In this document: piece after piece, positions 49,993 to 59,300 of the stretch
How the letters are laid out: each line of letters starts with the position of its first letter
How positions within the stretch are numbered: the first letter of the stretch is position 1
Assembly (NCBI RefSeq): GCF_040932005.1
Contig: NZ_CP162414.1
Location: 2,507,501-2,571,500 of the forward strand
Length of the DNA stretch: 64,000 bases
Source: Aestuariibius sp. HNIBRBA575
GTDB lineage: Bacteria > Pseudomonadota > Alphaproteobacteria > Rhodobacterales > Rhodobacteraceae
Direction: 5' to 3'
Program-made: the position numbers and the translations under genes
The notes under the pieces: generated by a model
The model's database searches: none
What the model was told of the DNA's origin: nothing
Seen by the model: only the letters and a program-made list of their open reading frames with translations

Positions 49993-50219
49993 GCTTCGGC
50001 CCCTTCCAGCTCTTCAATCTCTTCTGCTTCGGCGTCGATTTCTTCGGACTCTTCGGGTTTTTTGCCTTTCAGCGCCCCCCAAAGCCCGGCCAAAATCGCA
50101 GCACCAATGGCACCGCCTGCAACCCAATGGTCATGGCCTGCCAGTTCGATCAAATGTCCCGGATGCGCATATGCGCCCCCGGCGAGGGTGGTGAATAGTA
50201 CCGTGAGTGCGTACCGCAT
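49989..50219 (-). CDS. Small exported protein at the head of the cob operon (DUF6732-like)
   Basis: 76 residues from ATG 50219, preceded by GGAGGA. A signal peptide ending in GGAYA precedes a short mature part with HPGHLIELAGHDHW (four His), one membrane helix (AIGAAILAGLWGAL) and an acidic C-terminus (EESEEIDAEAEEIEELEG). I associate the pattern with DUF6732, not firmly. Coupled by ATGA to cbiX. The His-rich exported N-terminus may bind metal outside the membrane. Confidence 0.72.
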   Translation of the reverse strand: MRYALTVLFTTLAGGAYAHPGHLIELAGHDHWVAGGAIGAAILAGLWGALKGKKPEESEEIDAEAEEIEELEGAEA

Positions 50220-50238
50220 AGGGTCCTCCTGCATGCAC

Positions 50239-50326
50239 GGCCAGAGACCCGCCACGGCGGTTTGGACGATTTGCGCAGCGGCCCCCTGTTTGGGTCGACC
50301 TCTTGATCGCAACAACCTCTCTGGCC
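50239..50326 (-). promoter_or_regulatory. Structured 5' leader of the cob operon
   Basis: A perfect 9-bp helix can form between TCTCTGGCC (50318-50326) and GGCCAGAGA (50239-50247). It encloses about 70 bases with further pairings on the - strand: TTGCG with CGCAA, and CCGC-CGTG-GCGG near the 3' side. The closing strand ends about 20 bases before the start codon, just ahead of the Shine-Dalgarno. The B12 box and the CCCGCGACTG core of the cobalamin riboswitch are absent. A regulatory RNA is likely but unidentified. Confidence 0.55.
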
Positions 50327-50350
50327 CAAGTGGGCGTCGTCGTGGGGGTG

Positions 50351-50379
50351 GGTATAAGCAGCCCATTTCAGAGTCGCAA
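50351..50379 (-). promoter_or_regulatory. Sigma70-like promoter of the - strand cob operon
   Basis: On the - strand TTGCGA (50379-50374), a 17-base spacer and TATACC (50356-50351). Predicted transcription start is near 50344, giving a leader of about 125 bases before the first ATG. The 313-base gap 50220-50532 holds this, the structured leader, and presumably the + strand promoter of the reductase gene. Confidence 0.65.
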
Positions 50380-50532
50380 ATGGTTTAGCGTCAACACAGA
50401 TACGAATACCGACGTTTTCCGCCTTCTGACCGGTTGATGTGCATTCACGCACGCTCATTGCGCCTTCTTACCGGTATTCTGTGCGTAGATTGCTGCTTAG
50501 GTTGCCCGTAACACAAATTGAAGGAGCCCCAG

Positions 50533-51507
50533 ATGGGTCAGCTTGTTGATGGCGTTTGGCATGACGTCTGGTACGATACGAAATCCACCGGGGGATCGTT
50601 TCAACGCACAACCGCAAAATTCCGCAATTGGATCACGCCCAATGGCGATGCGGGTCCCAGTGGCGAAAAAGGGTTTGAGGCCGAAAGCGGTCGTTATCAT
50701 CTTTATGTGTCACTGGCCTGCCCCTGGGCGCATCGGACGTTGATCTTTCGTGCGCTCAAAGGGTTAAACGACCATATTGGCGTGTCAGTTGTGCATCCAG
50801 ATATGATGGGCGACGGTTGGAGCTTTGATGCGGGCTATCCCGGCGCGACGGGCGACCGTCTGTTTGGGTCCGCCTTTGCGCGTGATGTTTACATCCGCGC
50901 AGATCCGCAGATTTCCGGGCGCGTAACCGTGCCAATTTTGTGGGACAAATGTTTGAAAACCATCGTGTCGAACGAAAGTTCGGAAATCATCCGTATGTTC
51001 AATTCTGCCTTTGATGACATCACGGGAAATCACATTGACTACTGGCCCGCATCCCAACATGCCGCCATCGAAAAGGTCAATGAACGCATCTATGACACGC
51101 TGAACAATGGGGTCTACAAAGCGGGCTTTGCCACCACTCAAACCGCCTATGATGCCGCGATTTATCCGCTGTTTGACACGCTTGATTGGCTCGAAGAACG
51201 CCTGTCGGACAATCGCTATCTGATGGGGGATACCCTGACCGAAGCCGATTGGCGTCTGTTCACCACATTGGTGCGGTTTGATCTGGTCTATCACTTGCAT
51301 TTCAAATGCAACCGCCGCCGGATCATCGATTATCCCAACCTGTGGGCCTATACGCGTGAGTTATACCAAATTCCGGGCGTGGCCGAGACGGTGAATTTCG
51401 ACCACATCGTGCGGCATTATCATTTTAGCCACGAAACAATTAACCCCAGCCGTATCATACCCATCAATCCTGATCTGGATTTCAACGCCCCGCATGGGCG
51501 CGGCTGA
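50533..51507 (+). CDS. Glutathionyl-hydroquinone reductase (Xi-class GST)
   Basis: 324 residues from ATG 50533, with AAGGAG 6 bases upstream. The thioredoxin-fold active site LACPWAHRTL carries the catalytic Cys63. WSFDAGYPGATGDRLFGSAFARDVY (in part), VPILWDKCLKTIVSNESSEIIRMFN (in part) and LTEADWRLFTTLVRFD are family blocks. Reduces glutathionyl-hydroquinones with glutathione. Divergent from the cob operon. Confidence 0.93.
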   Translation: MGQLVDGVWHDVWYDTKSTGGSFQRTTAKFRNWITPNGDAGPSGEKGFEAESGRYHLYVSLACPWAHRTLIFRALKGLNDHIGVSVVHPDMMGDGWSFDAGYPGATGDRLFGSAFARDVYIRADPQISGRVTVPILWDKCLKTIVSNESSEIIRMFNSAFDDITGNHIDYWPASQHAAIEKVNERIYDTLNNGVYKAGFATTQTAYDAAIYPLFDTLDWLEERLSDNRYLMGDTLTEADWRLFTTLVRFDLVYHLHFKCNRRRIIDYPNLWAYTRELYQIPGVAETVNFDHIVRHYHFSHETINPSRIIPINPDLDFNAPHGRG

Positions 51508-51575
51508 CACCAGACCTTGATTTTTGTCTTTCACCAGCCAATCTTGCCTTTGGCAAAAGTGCAAAGAGGTGCAGT

Positions 51576-51809
51576 GTGAAAGACGAGGATCTGGGGTTTA
51601 CCTATAAACGCAAACGCAATGGCGACGTGGAAATTTTCCATCGCGGTGCCAAAGCCACAACGCTGCGGGGCGAAAAGGCGTCTTGGTTCATCGAAGATAT
51701 GCAAGACAGCGATTTACAGGACCAACAGCAGGATATGGCGCGCCTGACCGGCAATTATAAACGCGGAAACGAACGCAAAGCTAAGGACCACCCGCGCAAC
51801 AAATCATGA
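51576..51809 (+). CDS. Small conserved hypothetical protein
   Basis: 77 residues from GTG 51576, preceded by AGAGG. Hydrophilic: FTYKRKRNGDVEIFHRG and AKATTLRGEKASWFIEDM, with a basic C-terminus. No family name recognised. Same strand as the reductase gene, 68 bases behind it. Confidence 0.65.
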   Translation: MKDEDLGFTYKRKRNGDVEIFHRGAKATTLRGEKASWFIEDMQDSDLQDQQQDMARLTGNYKRGNERKAKDHPRNKS

Positions 51810-51829
51810 CAGAGTACAGAACGCGAATT

Positions 51830-52192
51830 TCACGCCGCGCGGCCGTGGTGATCGACGATCGCGGCTAAATCTTCCGGCGGGGTTTGCGTTCTTAGAAACC
51901 CCGCCGCGTTAGGGATATGGCGAAAAATGGACCCATCGGAAAAAAACGTTGTATCGGTCACAAAGATGATTTTTGAATCCGGATGGCGGTATTGGGCATA
52001 ATCCGCGACAGCCATGGCGCTGCCATTGTCCAGAAACAGGTCCAGAACGATCGCTTCATATGCCTTTTCGGCCAGGCATTCTAATGCCAGATCCCCGTCA
52101 TAAACCAAGTCCACCTCAGCCCCGTATCTTTGCAGATGGGCGCGCCAGATCTGGGCCAGATGGGCTTTGCTTTCGACAATCAAAACATTCAT
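51830..52192 (-). CDS. Stand-alone receiver-domain protein, degenerate active site
   Basis: 120 residues from ATG 52192 with GGGAG five bases upstream; an ATG four codons earlier is possible. A CheY-like fold with phospho-acceptor Asp51 in AIVLDLFLDNG and the Thr of IIFVTDTTF. The N-terminal acidic pair is reduced to a single Glu7 (IVESK), and the Lys of the final KP motif is replaced (GFLRTQTPPEDL). No output domain. Phosphorylation-independent or altered signalling is possible. A 205-base AT-rich gap separates it from the DUF1636 gene. Confidence 0.8.
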   Translation of the reverse strand: MNVLIVESKAHLAQIWRAHLQRYGAEVDLVYDGDLALECLAEKAYEAIVLDLFLDNGSAMAVADYAQYRHPDSKIIFVTDTTFFSDGSIFRHIPNAAGFLRTQTPPEDLAAIVDHHGRAA

Positions 52193-52397
52193 GTTTTCTC
52201 CCATGCAATGTTGCTTTCTCACTACAAGATGTTGTCTTAACGCGATCAACCACTAGATAAGCCAGAAACTTACACGCTAAAAATTTACCCCTTAATTCCG
52301 CCCAAAGTGTTAACAAAACCTAAAAGTGACCAAAAGGTTATGTCACATTGGCGTGTTTTCGCTTCACAAATGACGAAAGATAGGACAAATCACGCTC
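52193..52397. other. AT-rich divergent intergenic region
   Basis: Separates the receiver gene from the DUF1636-cobC-cobD unit and must hold both promoters. A loose inverted repeat AACCT...AGGTT lies near 52318-52341. I do not see a B12 box or a clear -35/-10 pair. Confidence 0.4.
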
Positions 52398-52772
52398 ATG
52401 AGCACATGGATTACAATTTGCGATACTTGCAAACGCGAAGATTGGGACGCCGACACCGCGTCACAGACCGATGGCGAAACATTGGCTGACCTGATCGAAG
52501 CCGCAGCGGCGCAAAAAACCGACGTCAAAACCCGTCGTGTTTCCTGCCTGATGGGCTGTGGGCATGGCTGTAACATCGCCATTCAGGCGGATGCCAAACT
52601 GGCCTATACATTGGGTAAATTTGAACCTGACACAGATAGCGCCCAAGCCATCGTAGACTATGCCGAAAAACACGCGCAATCCACGTCCGGCCAGGTTCCA
52701 TATCGGGAATGGCCACAGGGCGTTAAGGGGCATTTTATCACCCGCCACCCCCCATTGCCGACATCCGAATGA
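52398..52772 (+). CDS. DUF1636 protein, thioredoxin-like ferredoxin fold
   Basis: 124 residues. Cysteines are arranged as CDTCKRED near the N-terminus and SCLMGCGHGCN in the middle, a pattern typical of DUF1636 and of [2Fe-2S] thioredoxin-like ferredoxins. Members occur in cobalamin clusters, and the gene is coupled by ATGA to cobC. Role unknown; electron delivery or metal binding in cobalamin synthesis is a reasonable inference. Confidence 0.85.
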   Translation: MSTWITICDTCKREDWDADTASQTDGETLADLIEAAAAQKTDVKTRRVSCLMGCGHGCNIAIQADAKLAYTLGKFEPDTDSAQAIVDYAEKHAQSTSGQVPYREWPQGVKGHFITRHPPLPTSE

Positions 52773-53704
52773 ACACGCCCCGCGATCATGGCGGCGGGCT
52801 GGACGCGGCGATTGCCAAATGGGGTGGGACACGTGCCGATTGGGTCGATCTTTCCACCGGTATCAATCCCGTCGCTTATCCTGTAGGGTCGTTTGCCCCG
52901 GATGCATGGACGGCATTGCCTGATCGCGCGGCGTTTGATCAACTGGAACAGGCCGCGCGCAATCTATGGAATGTGCCGGTTGATTTGGATGTGATCATCG
53001 CCCCCGGCGCATCCGCTTTGATTGCGCGGATCCCGGCACTGGCCAAGGCCGCCGATGTCACGATCCCGGCCCCGACCTATAATGAACATGCCGCCGCATT
53101 TGTTGCCAATGGCTGGCAGGTGCACCCTAACGGCCCCGCCAAAGCGCGCGTCATCGTGAACCCCAACAACCCAGATGGGCGGGTTTGGACGGCCGCCGAT
53201 GCACAGGCGGATTTCTGCATCATCGACGAAAGCTTTGGCGACGTTGCGCCCGACACCTCTTTGATGGCCTGTGCCCAAACCCCCAACACAATTGTGCTCA
53301 AAAGCTTTGGGAAATTTTGGGGGCTGGCCGGAATGCGGCTTGGATTTGCCATTGGACGCCCGGAAACGCTTGCTCCACTGCGAGAGGCCATTGGCCCTTG
53401 GCAGGTATCTGGCCCGGCCTTGCAAACCGGGGCCACCGCATTGGCGGATTACAATTGGGCAATTGCCACCCGCGCACGTCTGGCCAAAGACGCCGCGTTT
53501 CTGGATCAGGCCATGGCCCCGCATGGTGCTCTGGTTGGTGGGACATCGCTGTTTCGTCTGTACCAAGTGCCAGACGCCGTTGCCTTTCAAACCCGCTTGG
53601 CCGAACAGAAAATCTGGTCGCGGGTTTTCCCCTATTCCAAAACGTGGCTGCGTTTGGGTCTGCCACATCCAGATCAACACACCCGCATCTCCGCCGCCCT
53701 CTAA
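52769..53704 (+). CDS. cobC: Threonine-phosphate decarboxylase (CobC)
   Basis: 311 residues. A small fold-type I PLP enzyme: LSTGINPVAYPV near the start, APGASALI, NPNNPDGRVW, CIIDESFGD and the PLP lysine in LKSFGKFWGLAGMRLGF. Supplies (R)-1-amino-2-propanol phosphate, or its precursor, for the nucleotide loop of cobalamin. Lies between DUF1636 and cobD. Here cobC follows the Pseudomonas naming, not the Salmonella phosphatase. Confidence 0.92.
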   Translation: MNTPRDHGGGLDAAIAKWGGTRADWVDLSTGINPVAYPVGSFAPDAWTALPDRAAFDQLEQAARNLWNVPVDLDVIIAPGASALIARIPALAKAADVTIPAPTYNEHAAAFVANGWQVHPNGPAKARVIVNPNNPDGRVWTAADAQADFCIIDESFGDVAPDTSLMACAQTPNTIVLKSFGKFWGLAGMRLGFAIGRPETLAPLREAIGPWQVSGPALQTGATALADYNWAIATRARLAKDAAFLDQAMAPHGALVGGTSLFRLYQVPDAVAFQTRLAEQKIWSRVFPYSKTWLRLGLPHPDQHTRISAAL

Positions 53705-53767
53705 AGGGATGGGGGGCGGGGTGATGCCGCTTGCGGCGAACGTCCCTCCCATCTTATAGCTTTCCCC

Positions 53768-54679
53768 ATGAGCCTCGCGACCGCCCTCCTTCTTGCCATG
53801 ATCCTTGATGCGCTATTTGGCGAACCCGAATGGCTATGGTCACGCATTCCGCATCCCGCAATCCTGATGGGCCGTGTCATCGATTACATGGACAAACGCT
53901 TCAATCGCGGCACAGGGCGTCGCATGCGCGGCACATTGGTGTTCATCAACCTCATTATGGCCGCCTTTTTGGGGGGGCTATTGCTGGCATATGTCCCCGG
54001 TCGCTGGATTGATATCGTGATTTGCGCGGTGCTTTTGGCTCAAAAATCCTTGACTACACATGTCCGCGCTGTCGCCGATGCGTTGCGCCTGTCGGTTGGG
54101 GATGGTCGTCGCACGGTTGCGATGATTGTGGGTCGTGACACAGACGGCATGCCCGCCCCAGCCATTGCCCGTTCCGCCATTGAATCCGCCGCCGAAAATC
54201 AATCCGACGGGGTCATCGCCCCTGCATTTTGGTTTTTGGTGGGCGGCCTGCCCGGTCTGTTGATCTACAAAATCACCAACACCGCGGACAGTATGATCGG
54301 CTACAAAACCGGTCGCCATCTGGAATTCGGCTGGGCCGCAGCCCGGTTTGACGACTTGCTCAACCTGATCCCGGCCCGCCTAACCGCGTTGTTCATCTGG
54401 ATCACCGCCCCCCATTGCGGTGGATATGTTGCGATCCGCGACGATGCGGCATTGCATCGATCCCCCAATGCGGGCTGGCCAGAATCAGCCATGGCGCGCG
54501 TCCTGAATGTCGCATTATCCGGCCCGCGCACCTATCACGGCCGCCTGCGCAACTATCCTTATGTCAACACAACAGGCCAGCATGATATCGGCCCAGATGC
54601 GATAGACGCGGCGGTTCAGACCCTGTGGCGATCATGGGCCGTGGCCTTTGGCGTGGTTCTTATGGTCATGATTTTCTGA
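53768..54679 (+). CDS. cobD: Adenosylcobinamide-phosphate synthase (CobD/CbiB)
   Basis: 303 residues, integral membrane protein. LLLAMILDALFGEPEWLWSRIPHPAILMGRVI (in part) at the N-terminus, then IVGRDTDGMPAPAIARSAIES, ESAAENQSDGVIAPAFWFL and NTADSMIGYKT are the CbiB signatures. Attaches the aminopropanol arm to adenosylcobyric acid. 63 bases after cobC. Confidence 0.95.
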   Translation: MSLATALLLAMILDALFGEPEWLWSRIPHPAILMGRVIDYMDKRFNRGTGRRMRGTLVFINLIMAAFLGGLLLAYVPGRWIDIVICAVLLAQKSLTTHVRAVADALRLSVGDGRRTVAMIVGRDTDGMPAPAIARSAIESAAENQSDGVIAPAFWFLVGGLPGLLIYKITNTADSMIGYKTGRHLEFGWAAARFDDLLNLIPARLTALFIWITAPHCGGYVAIRDDAALHRSPNAGWPESAMARVLNVALSGPRTYHGRLRNYPYVNTTGQHDIGPDAIDAAVQTLWRSWAVAFGVVLMVMIF

Positions 54680-54737
54680 CCTTTGTCGGCTTGGATGATC
54701 CTGTTACCTTGCCCAAAACCCTCTGAAAGGAAGCTTT

Positions 54738-55907
54738 ATGCGCCTCGCCCTATCCCTTGCCGCCACTTTTCTGGCAGGCGCTGTTTCCGCTCAGACATGC
54801 GGCGGCACCTTTGGTGCCTTTGTCCAAGACCTGAAATCTGAGGCCACAAGTCGCGGCCATTCTGCGTCCAATGTGGATGCGTTTTTTGCATCCGTGCGCC
54901 ATGACCCCGCCGTCATTCGCGCGGACCGGTCCCAAGGCGTGTTTCAGCGCGATTTCGTCGACTTTTCCCGCCGCCTTATTTCTTCGAACCGGGTGCAAAA
55001 CGGTGCGTCTTATGGGCAGCGCTATGATGCGATATTTGATCGGATCGACACCGAATACGGCGTTCCCCGCGGAGTTTTGCTGGCCTTTTGGGCGTTTGAA
55101 ACCGACTTTGGTCAGGTGCAGGGTGATTTTAACACGTTAAACGCTCTGGTCACTTTGGCCCATGATTGCCGGCGTCCAGAATTGTTCCGCCCTCAGGTCT
55201 TTGCGGCCCTGCAATTGTTCGACCGCGGTGACTTCAATCCCGCCACGACAACCGGCGCATGGGCTGGCGAAATCGGCCAAGTGCAAATGCTGCCCGCCGA
55301 TATCCTAAAAAATGGTCGCGATGGCGATGGGGACGGTCAGGTTGACCTGAAACGGTCGTCACCCGATGCCCTACTGTCAGGCGCTGCTATGTTGCACGAT
55401 CTGGGTTGGCGCGCCGGTGAACCATGGCTACAAGAAATCACCGTGCCCTCGGATCTGGACTGGCGCATGACCGGGCTTGATACCGAAATGTCCGTCGGCC
55501 AATGGCAGGCGCTTGGCGTGAATGCGCGCACCGGATCATTGGCACCGGCCAGCATGCAGGCATCTGTCCTATTGCCCATGGGGCGCAACGGCCCCGCCTT
55601 CCTCGCCTATCCCAATTACCGGGTCTATTTTGAATGGAACCAAAGCTTTGTTTACGTCACCACAGCCGCCTATTTTGCCACCCGTTTGATGGGCGCGCCG
55701 GTTTATGACGCGGGCAATGCCGAAACCGGACTAAACGGCGATCAAATGAAAGAGCTACAACGCAAATTGCAGGCGCGTGGTTACGATGTGGGCGGGGTTG
55801 ATGGCATCCTTGGTGCGAAAACCCGTAGCGCGGTTCAGGCCGAACAGGCCCGCCTTGGCCTGCCCGCAGATGCATGGCCCACGCCTGCTCTCCTCAACCG
55901 TCTATAA
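54738..55907 (+). CDS. Lytic murein transglycosylase, MltB-like, with PG-binding domain
   Basis: 389 residues with a signal peptide (cleavage after VSA). The transglycosylase domain includes FWAFETDFGQVQGDFNTL, with the catalytic Glu in FET, and GEIGQVQMLPADIL. Residues ~330-389 are a PG_binding_1 module (LQRKLQARGYDVGGVDGILG). Cuts peptidoglycan glycan strands in the periplasm. The Shine-Dalgarno GAAAGGAAG precedes the start. Confidence 0.93.
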   Translation: MRLALSLAATFLAGAVSAQTCGGTFGAFVQDLKSEATSRGHSASNVDAFFASVRHDPAVIRADRSQGVFQRDFVDFSRRLISSNRVQNGASYGQRYDAIFDRIDTEYGVPRGVLLAFWAFETDFGQVQGDFNTLNALVTLAHDCRRPELFRPQVFAALQLFDRGDFNPATTTGAWAGEIGQVQMLPADILKNGRDGDGDGQVDLKRSSPDALLSGAAMLHDLGWRAGEPWLQEITVPSDLDWRMTGLDTEMSVGQWQALGVNARTGSLAPASMQASVLLPMGRNGPAFLAYPNYRVYFEWNQSFVYVTTAAYFATRLMGAPVYDAGNAETGLNGDQMKELQRKLQARGYDVGGVDGILGAKTRSAVQAEQARLGLPADAWPTPALLNRL

Positions 55908-55956
55908 CGGGCTGGCGGGAGGGGCGTCGGCAAAGCCGCGCGTCTCTTGCCACCCG

Positions 55957-56331
55957 CTAAGGGCGCACTGGAAACCGCCCACCTTCTTGGGTGATCACCA
56001 CCAATCGGTCCCCTGATTTCACGTATAGATCACACCGCGACAGCCCATTTTCATAGGTAACGCACACCACGCCGTCATCTGACAATTGATAGGTCCCAAA
56101 CGACGTTGCCCCACCATTGATATCCGACAATGTATAGGCATAGCCGCCATCGGGGGAAAACTGCGCTTGCCCATCATCATAAAACACCAAAGGTCCGGGC
56201 ATTATGGCCGCCTCCAGCGTGGCTCTGTCCAGGCGCTGATCAGTCCCATGAACGGCCCAGTCCTGTGCCAAAGCTGGGGATGCTAAAACGGGGGTCGCGG
56301 CCAGCAAACTGGCCCAAATAAAATTTTTCAT
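55957..56331 (-). CDS. Hypothetical exported protein
   Basis: 124 residues from ATG 56331 (MKNFIWASLLAAT), chosen because it gives a compact signal peptide ending in PALA; ATG 56349 is possible. The mature part is beta-rich with two cysteines (VVCVTYENGLSRCDLYV), perhaps a disulfide. No family recognised. Convergent with the transglycosylase gene and upstream of the smc end. Confidence 0.68.
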   Translation of the reverse strand: MKNFIWASLLAATPVLASPALAQDWAVHGTDQRLDRATLEAAIMPGPLVFYDDGQAQFSPDGGYAYTLSDINGGATSFGTYQLSDDGVVCVTYENGLSRCDLYVKSGDRLVVITQEGGRFPVRP

Positions 56332-56399
56332 ATCCCAGACATACCGCATCCGCGCGGTCTGACCTTTCACATTTGTGTCAGGCAGAATGATGCCGCCAT

Positions 56400-59300
56400 T
56401 TAGGCCACCAATTGTTCGGCTTTTTTCAGATCCACAGACACCAATTGGCTGACACCCTGTTCGCCCATCGTCACCCCAAACAACCGGTCCATACGGCTCA
56501 TGGTGACTGCGTGGTGGGTGATGATCAAAAACCGCGTATCGGTGCGCCGCGTCATTTCATCCAGCAGATCACAGAACCGCCCCACATTGGCGTCATCCAG
56601 CGGCGCGTCGACCTCATCCAGCACACAAATCGGCGCGGGATTGGCCAAAAACACCGCAAAGATCAGCGCCATCGCCGTCAGGGTCTGTTCCCCCCCCGAC
56701 AACAGGCTCAAAGTGCTCAGTTTTTTGCCCGGTGGTTGGCACATGATTTCCAGCCCGGCTTCCAGCGGGTCATCGCTTTCGACCAGAACCAAGTTCGCCT
56801 CTCCGCCGCCAAACAGATGGGTGAACAGCACCGAAAAGCTGCGATTCACTTCTTCGAATGCGGTCAAAAGCCGTTCACGGCCTTCTTTGTTCAGGCCCGC
56901 AATCCCAGTGCGCAACGCTTTGATCGCCTCTTCCAGATCCAGCTTTTCTTTGACCAGCAAATCATGCTCATCCTGGACCTCTTTGGCGTCTTCTTCGGCG
57001 CGCAAATTCACCGCCCCCAACGCGTCGCGCTGCCGTTTCAACCGATTCACATCTGCCTCAATGGCCTCAGAGCTGGGCATTTTTTCGGGGTCAGCATCCA
57101 GACCTTCCAGCAAATCTTGGGGCGTGGTTTCCAGCGTTTCCATGATCCGTTCTGCGGCGGCATCCACGGTTTCACGCGCCCCGTCTGCGCGGGCTTCGGC
57201 GGCGGCGCGGGCTTCGCGGGCCTCAGATGCCTGACGCTCTGCCTCGCGTTCGGTCACGGTCATTTCGCGCAGATCAGTTTCCGCCTGTGCCAACTTATCC
57301 GCACTGGCCTTGCGCCGTGTTTCTGCCTCTTCGATCCCCGTGGCCAGCTCGGCGCGTTTGGCCGCAATTTCGCCCGGCGCTGCACTGGCCCCTTCTAATT
57401 CCGCTTCGTTTTCGGCTTTGCGATCCGCCAGTTCAGCGGTGCGTTTATTGGCGGTTTCCAATCGGTGACGCCAACCCGACACGTCTTTGGTGATCTGTTG
57501 GCTGCGTTTGGTGCGCGCATCGCCTTCGCGGCGCAATTCGTCATGGGCCGCACGGCGGGTCATCATGGTGATCCGCGCGGCTTCTACGGCCATTTTGACC
57601 TGTTCCACCTCGTCACGCGCATCATCCAGATCACCCAGCTGCGCCACCGCCGCTTCGGCTTCTTTCAACTGCACCCGCGCGGCGGATGCATCTTCTTCGT
57701 GGCGGCGCAACGTCAGGCCAAAGGTTTCCAACTTGCCTTCGGCCATGTTTTTATCAGCATCTGCACGGCTAAGCTCACGCGCGGCGTCGGCCATCAACCG
57801 ATCCGCATCCCGTCGGGCTTGGCGCGCGGCTTGGTCGGCTTCGGTTAGGGCCGTCAGGCGGCGGGTCAGTTCGGAATGGGCCAATTTAGTGCCATCCGCG
57901 CGGGATTTGGCGTCTTCTAGGTCGCGTTTCAATTCCACCAACCGGTTCAATTGCTGCAATCGCAACGCTGCCGCAGATGGCGCATCCTCGGCCCCGGCGC
58001 GGAACCCGTCCCAGCGCCACAGATCGCCCTCTAGGCTGACCAAGCGCTGGCCGGGTTTCAGCGTGCCCTGTAATTGCGCGCCCTCAACCCGATTGACCAG
58101 CCCCACCTGCCCCATGCGGCGTTCCAGAACATCTGGAACCTTGACGAAATTGGTCATCGCCTGCACGCCATCTGGCAGGGGTTGTTGCGACAGATAGGTG
58201 GGCAACGCAACCCAGCCGGTCACCGCGTCCATATTGATTGCAGGGGCGCGCAGATCATCGGCCAAAGCCGCGCCCAGCGCCTTTTCATAGCCGCCCTCAA
58301 CGGTCAGCTGATCCATGATCTGGCTGCCTTCGGGGGCGTCGCGATCCACCAGTTTGGCCAGCGCGTTCACCTCTGCCATCAAAGCGTTCGCCTCGCCCTC
58401 AGCCTCGGAGCGGGCCACGCGCGCATCGCTTTCGCGGCTTTGCGCTTCGGCGCGGGCGGCTTCGGTTTGCAGTAGTGTTTCTTCGGCGGCCGCCACGGTG
58501 GTGGCGGCGGCTTCGGATTTGGCTTGGGCGGCGTTCAGATCCTCGGCGGATTTGGCCAGCGCGGCCTTGGCTTCGGTGCTGGCAATGCGGGCGCGTTCGG
58601 CGTCGCTTTCGTTGCGGGTCAGTGTTTTCTGACTGTCATCCAACAGACGTTTGGCCGATTGGTGCCGCGCTGACAGACGTGCCATATCTTCGGTGCGCCG
58701 GGTCATGTCGCTTTCGCGTTCTTGCAGCAATTGCGCGGCGTCTTGGGCCTGTTTGTCGGCCTCACTTAGCTTTTCGTCGTGGCCTTCGCTGGCTTTGGCC
58801 AATTGATCGGCCTCCCAATCCAGCCGTTCAATCGTTTCGCCTGCATCTTTGTTCAGCCCGGCTTCGCGGTCGATGTCACGGGTCAATTGCGCAATGCGGG
58901 ATGTCAGCGTTTCGATTGTATCTTGGGCGCGTTTTTCCTGATCCGCCAAGGTGTCACGCTGCACTTGCAAGCGTTGCAGCACTGCGGCGGCAATTGCTTC
59001 TTCTTCGCGCAACGGTGGCAGCACGTCTTCTTGGGCGGTGCGGGCTTTGCTGGCTTGACGCGCGGCCCCTTCGGCGGTGGCGGCCGCAACAGTGCGTTCC
59101 TTCAGATAGGCTTGGGCGGCGGCGCGGGCTTCGTCGGCTTCTTTCCATCGGCGATACAGCAGCAATCCTTCGGCCAGACGCAGATTGCCACCAATTTCGC
59201 GATACCGGGCGGCCTGTCGTGCCTGGCGGGCCAATTGCCCCAATTGCCCGGCCAGCTGTTCGATCACGTCATCGACACGGGTCAGGTTTTGCTCCGCGCC

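Noticed and set aside
50220..50458. A second cobalamin riboswitch upstream of the - strand cob operon
   Set aside because: Looked for the B12 box and the CCCGCGACTG core on the - strand; neither is present, so only an unidentified structured leader is reported.
56412..57398. Long + strand frame over the end of smc
   Set aside because: Antisense to the smc ATPase head and coiled coil; Phe/Gln/His-rich composition typical of shadow translation.
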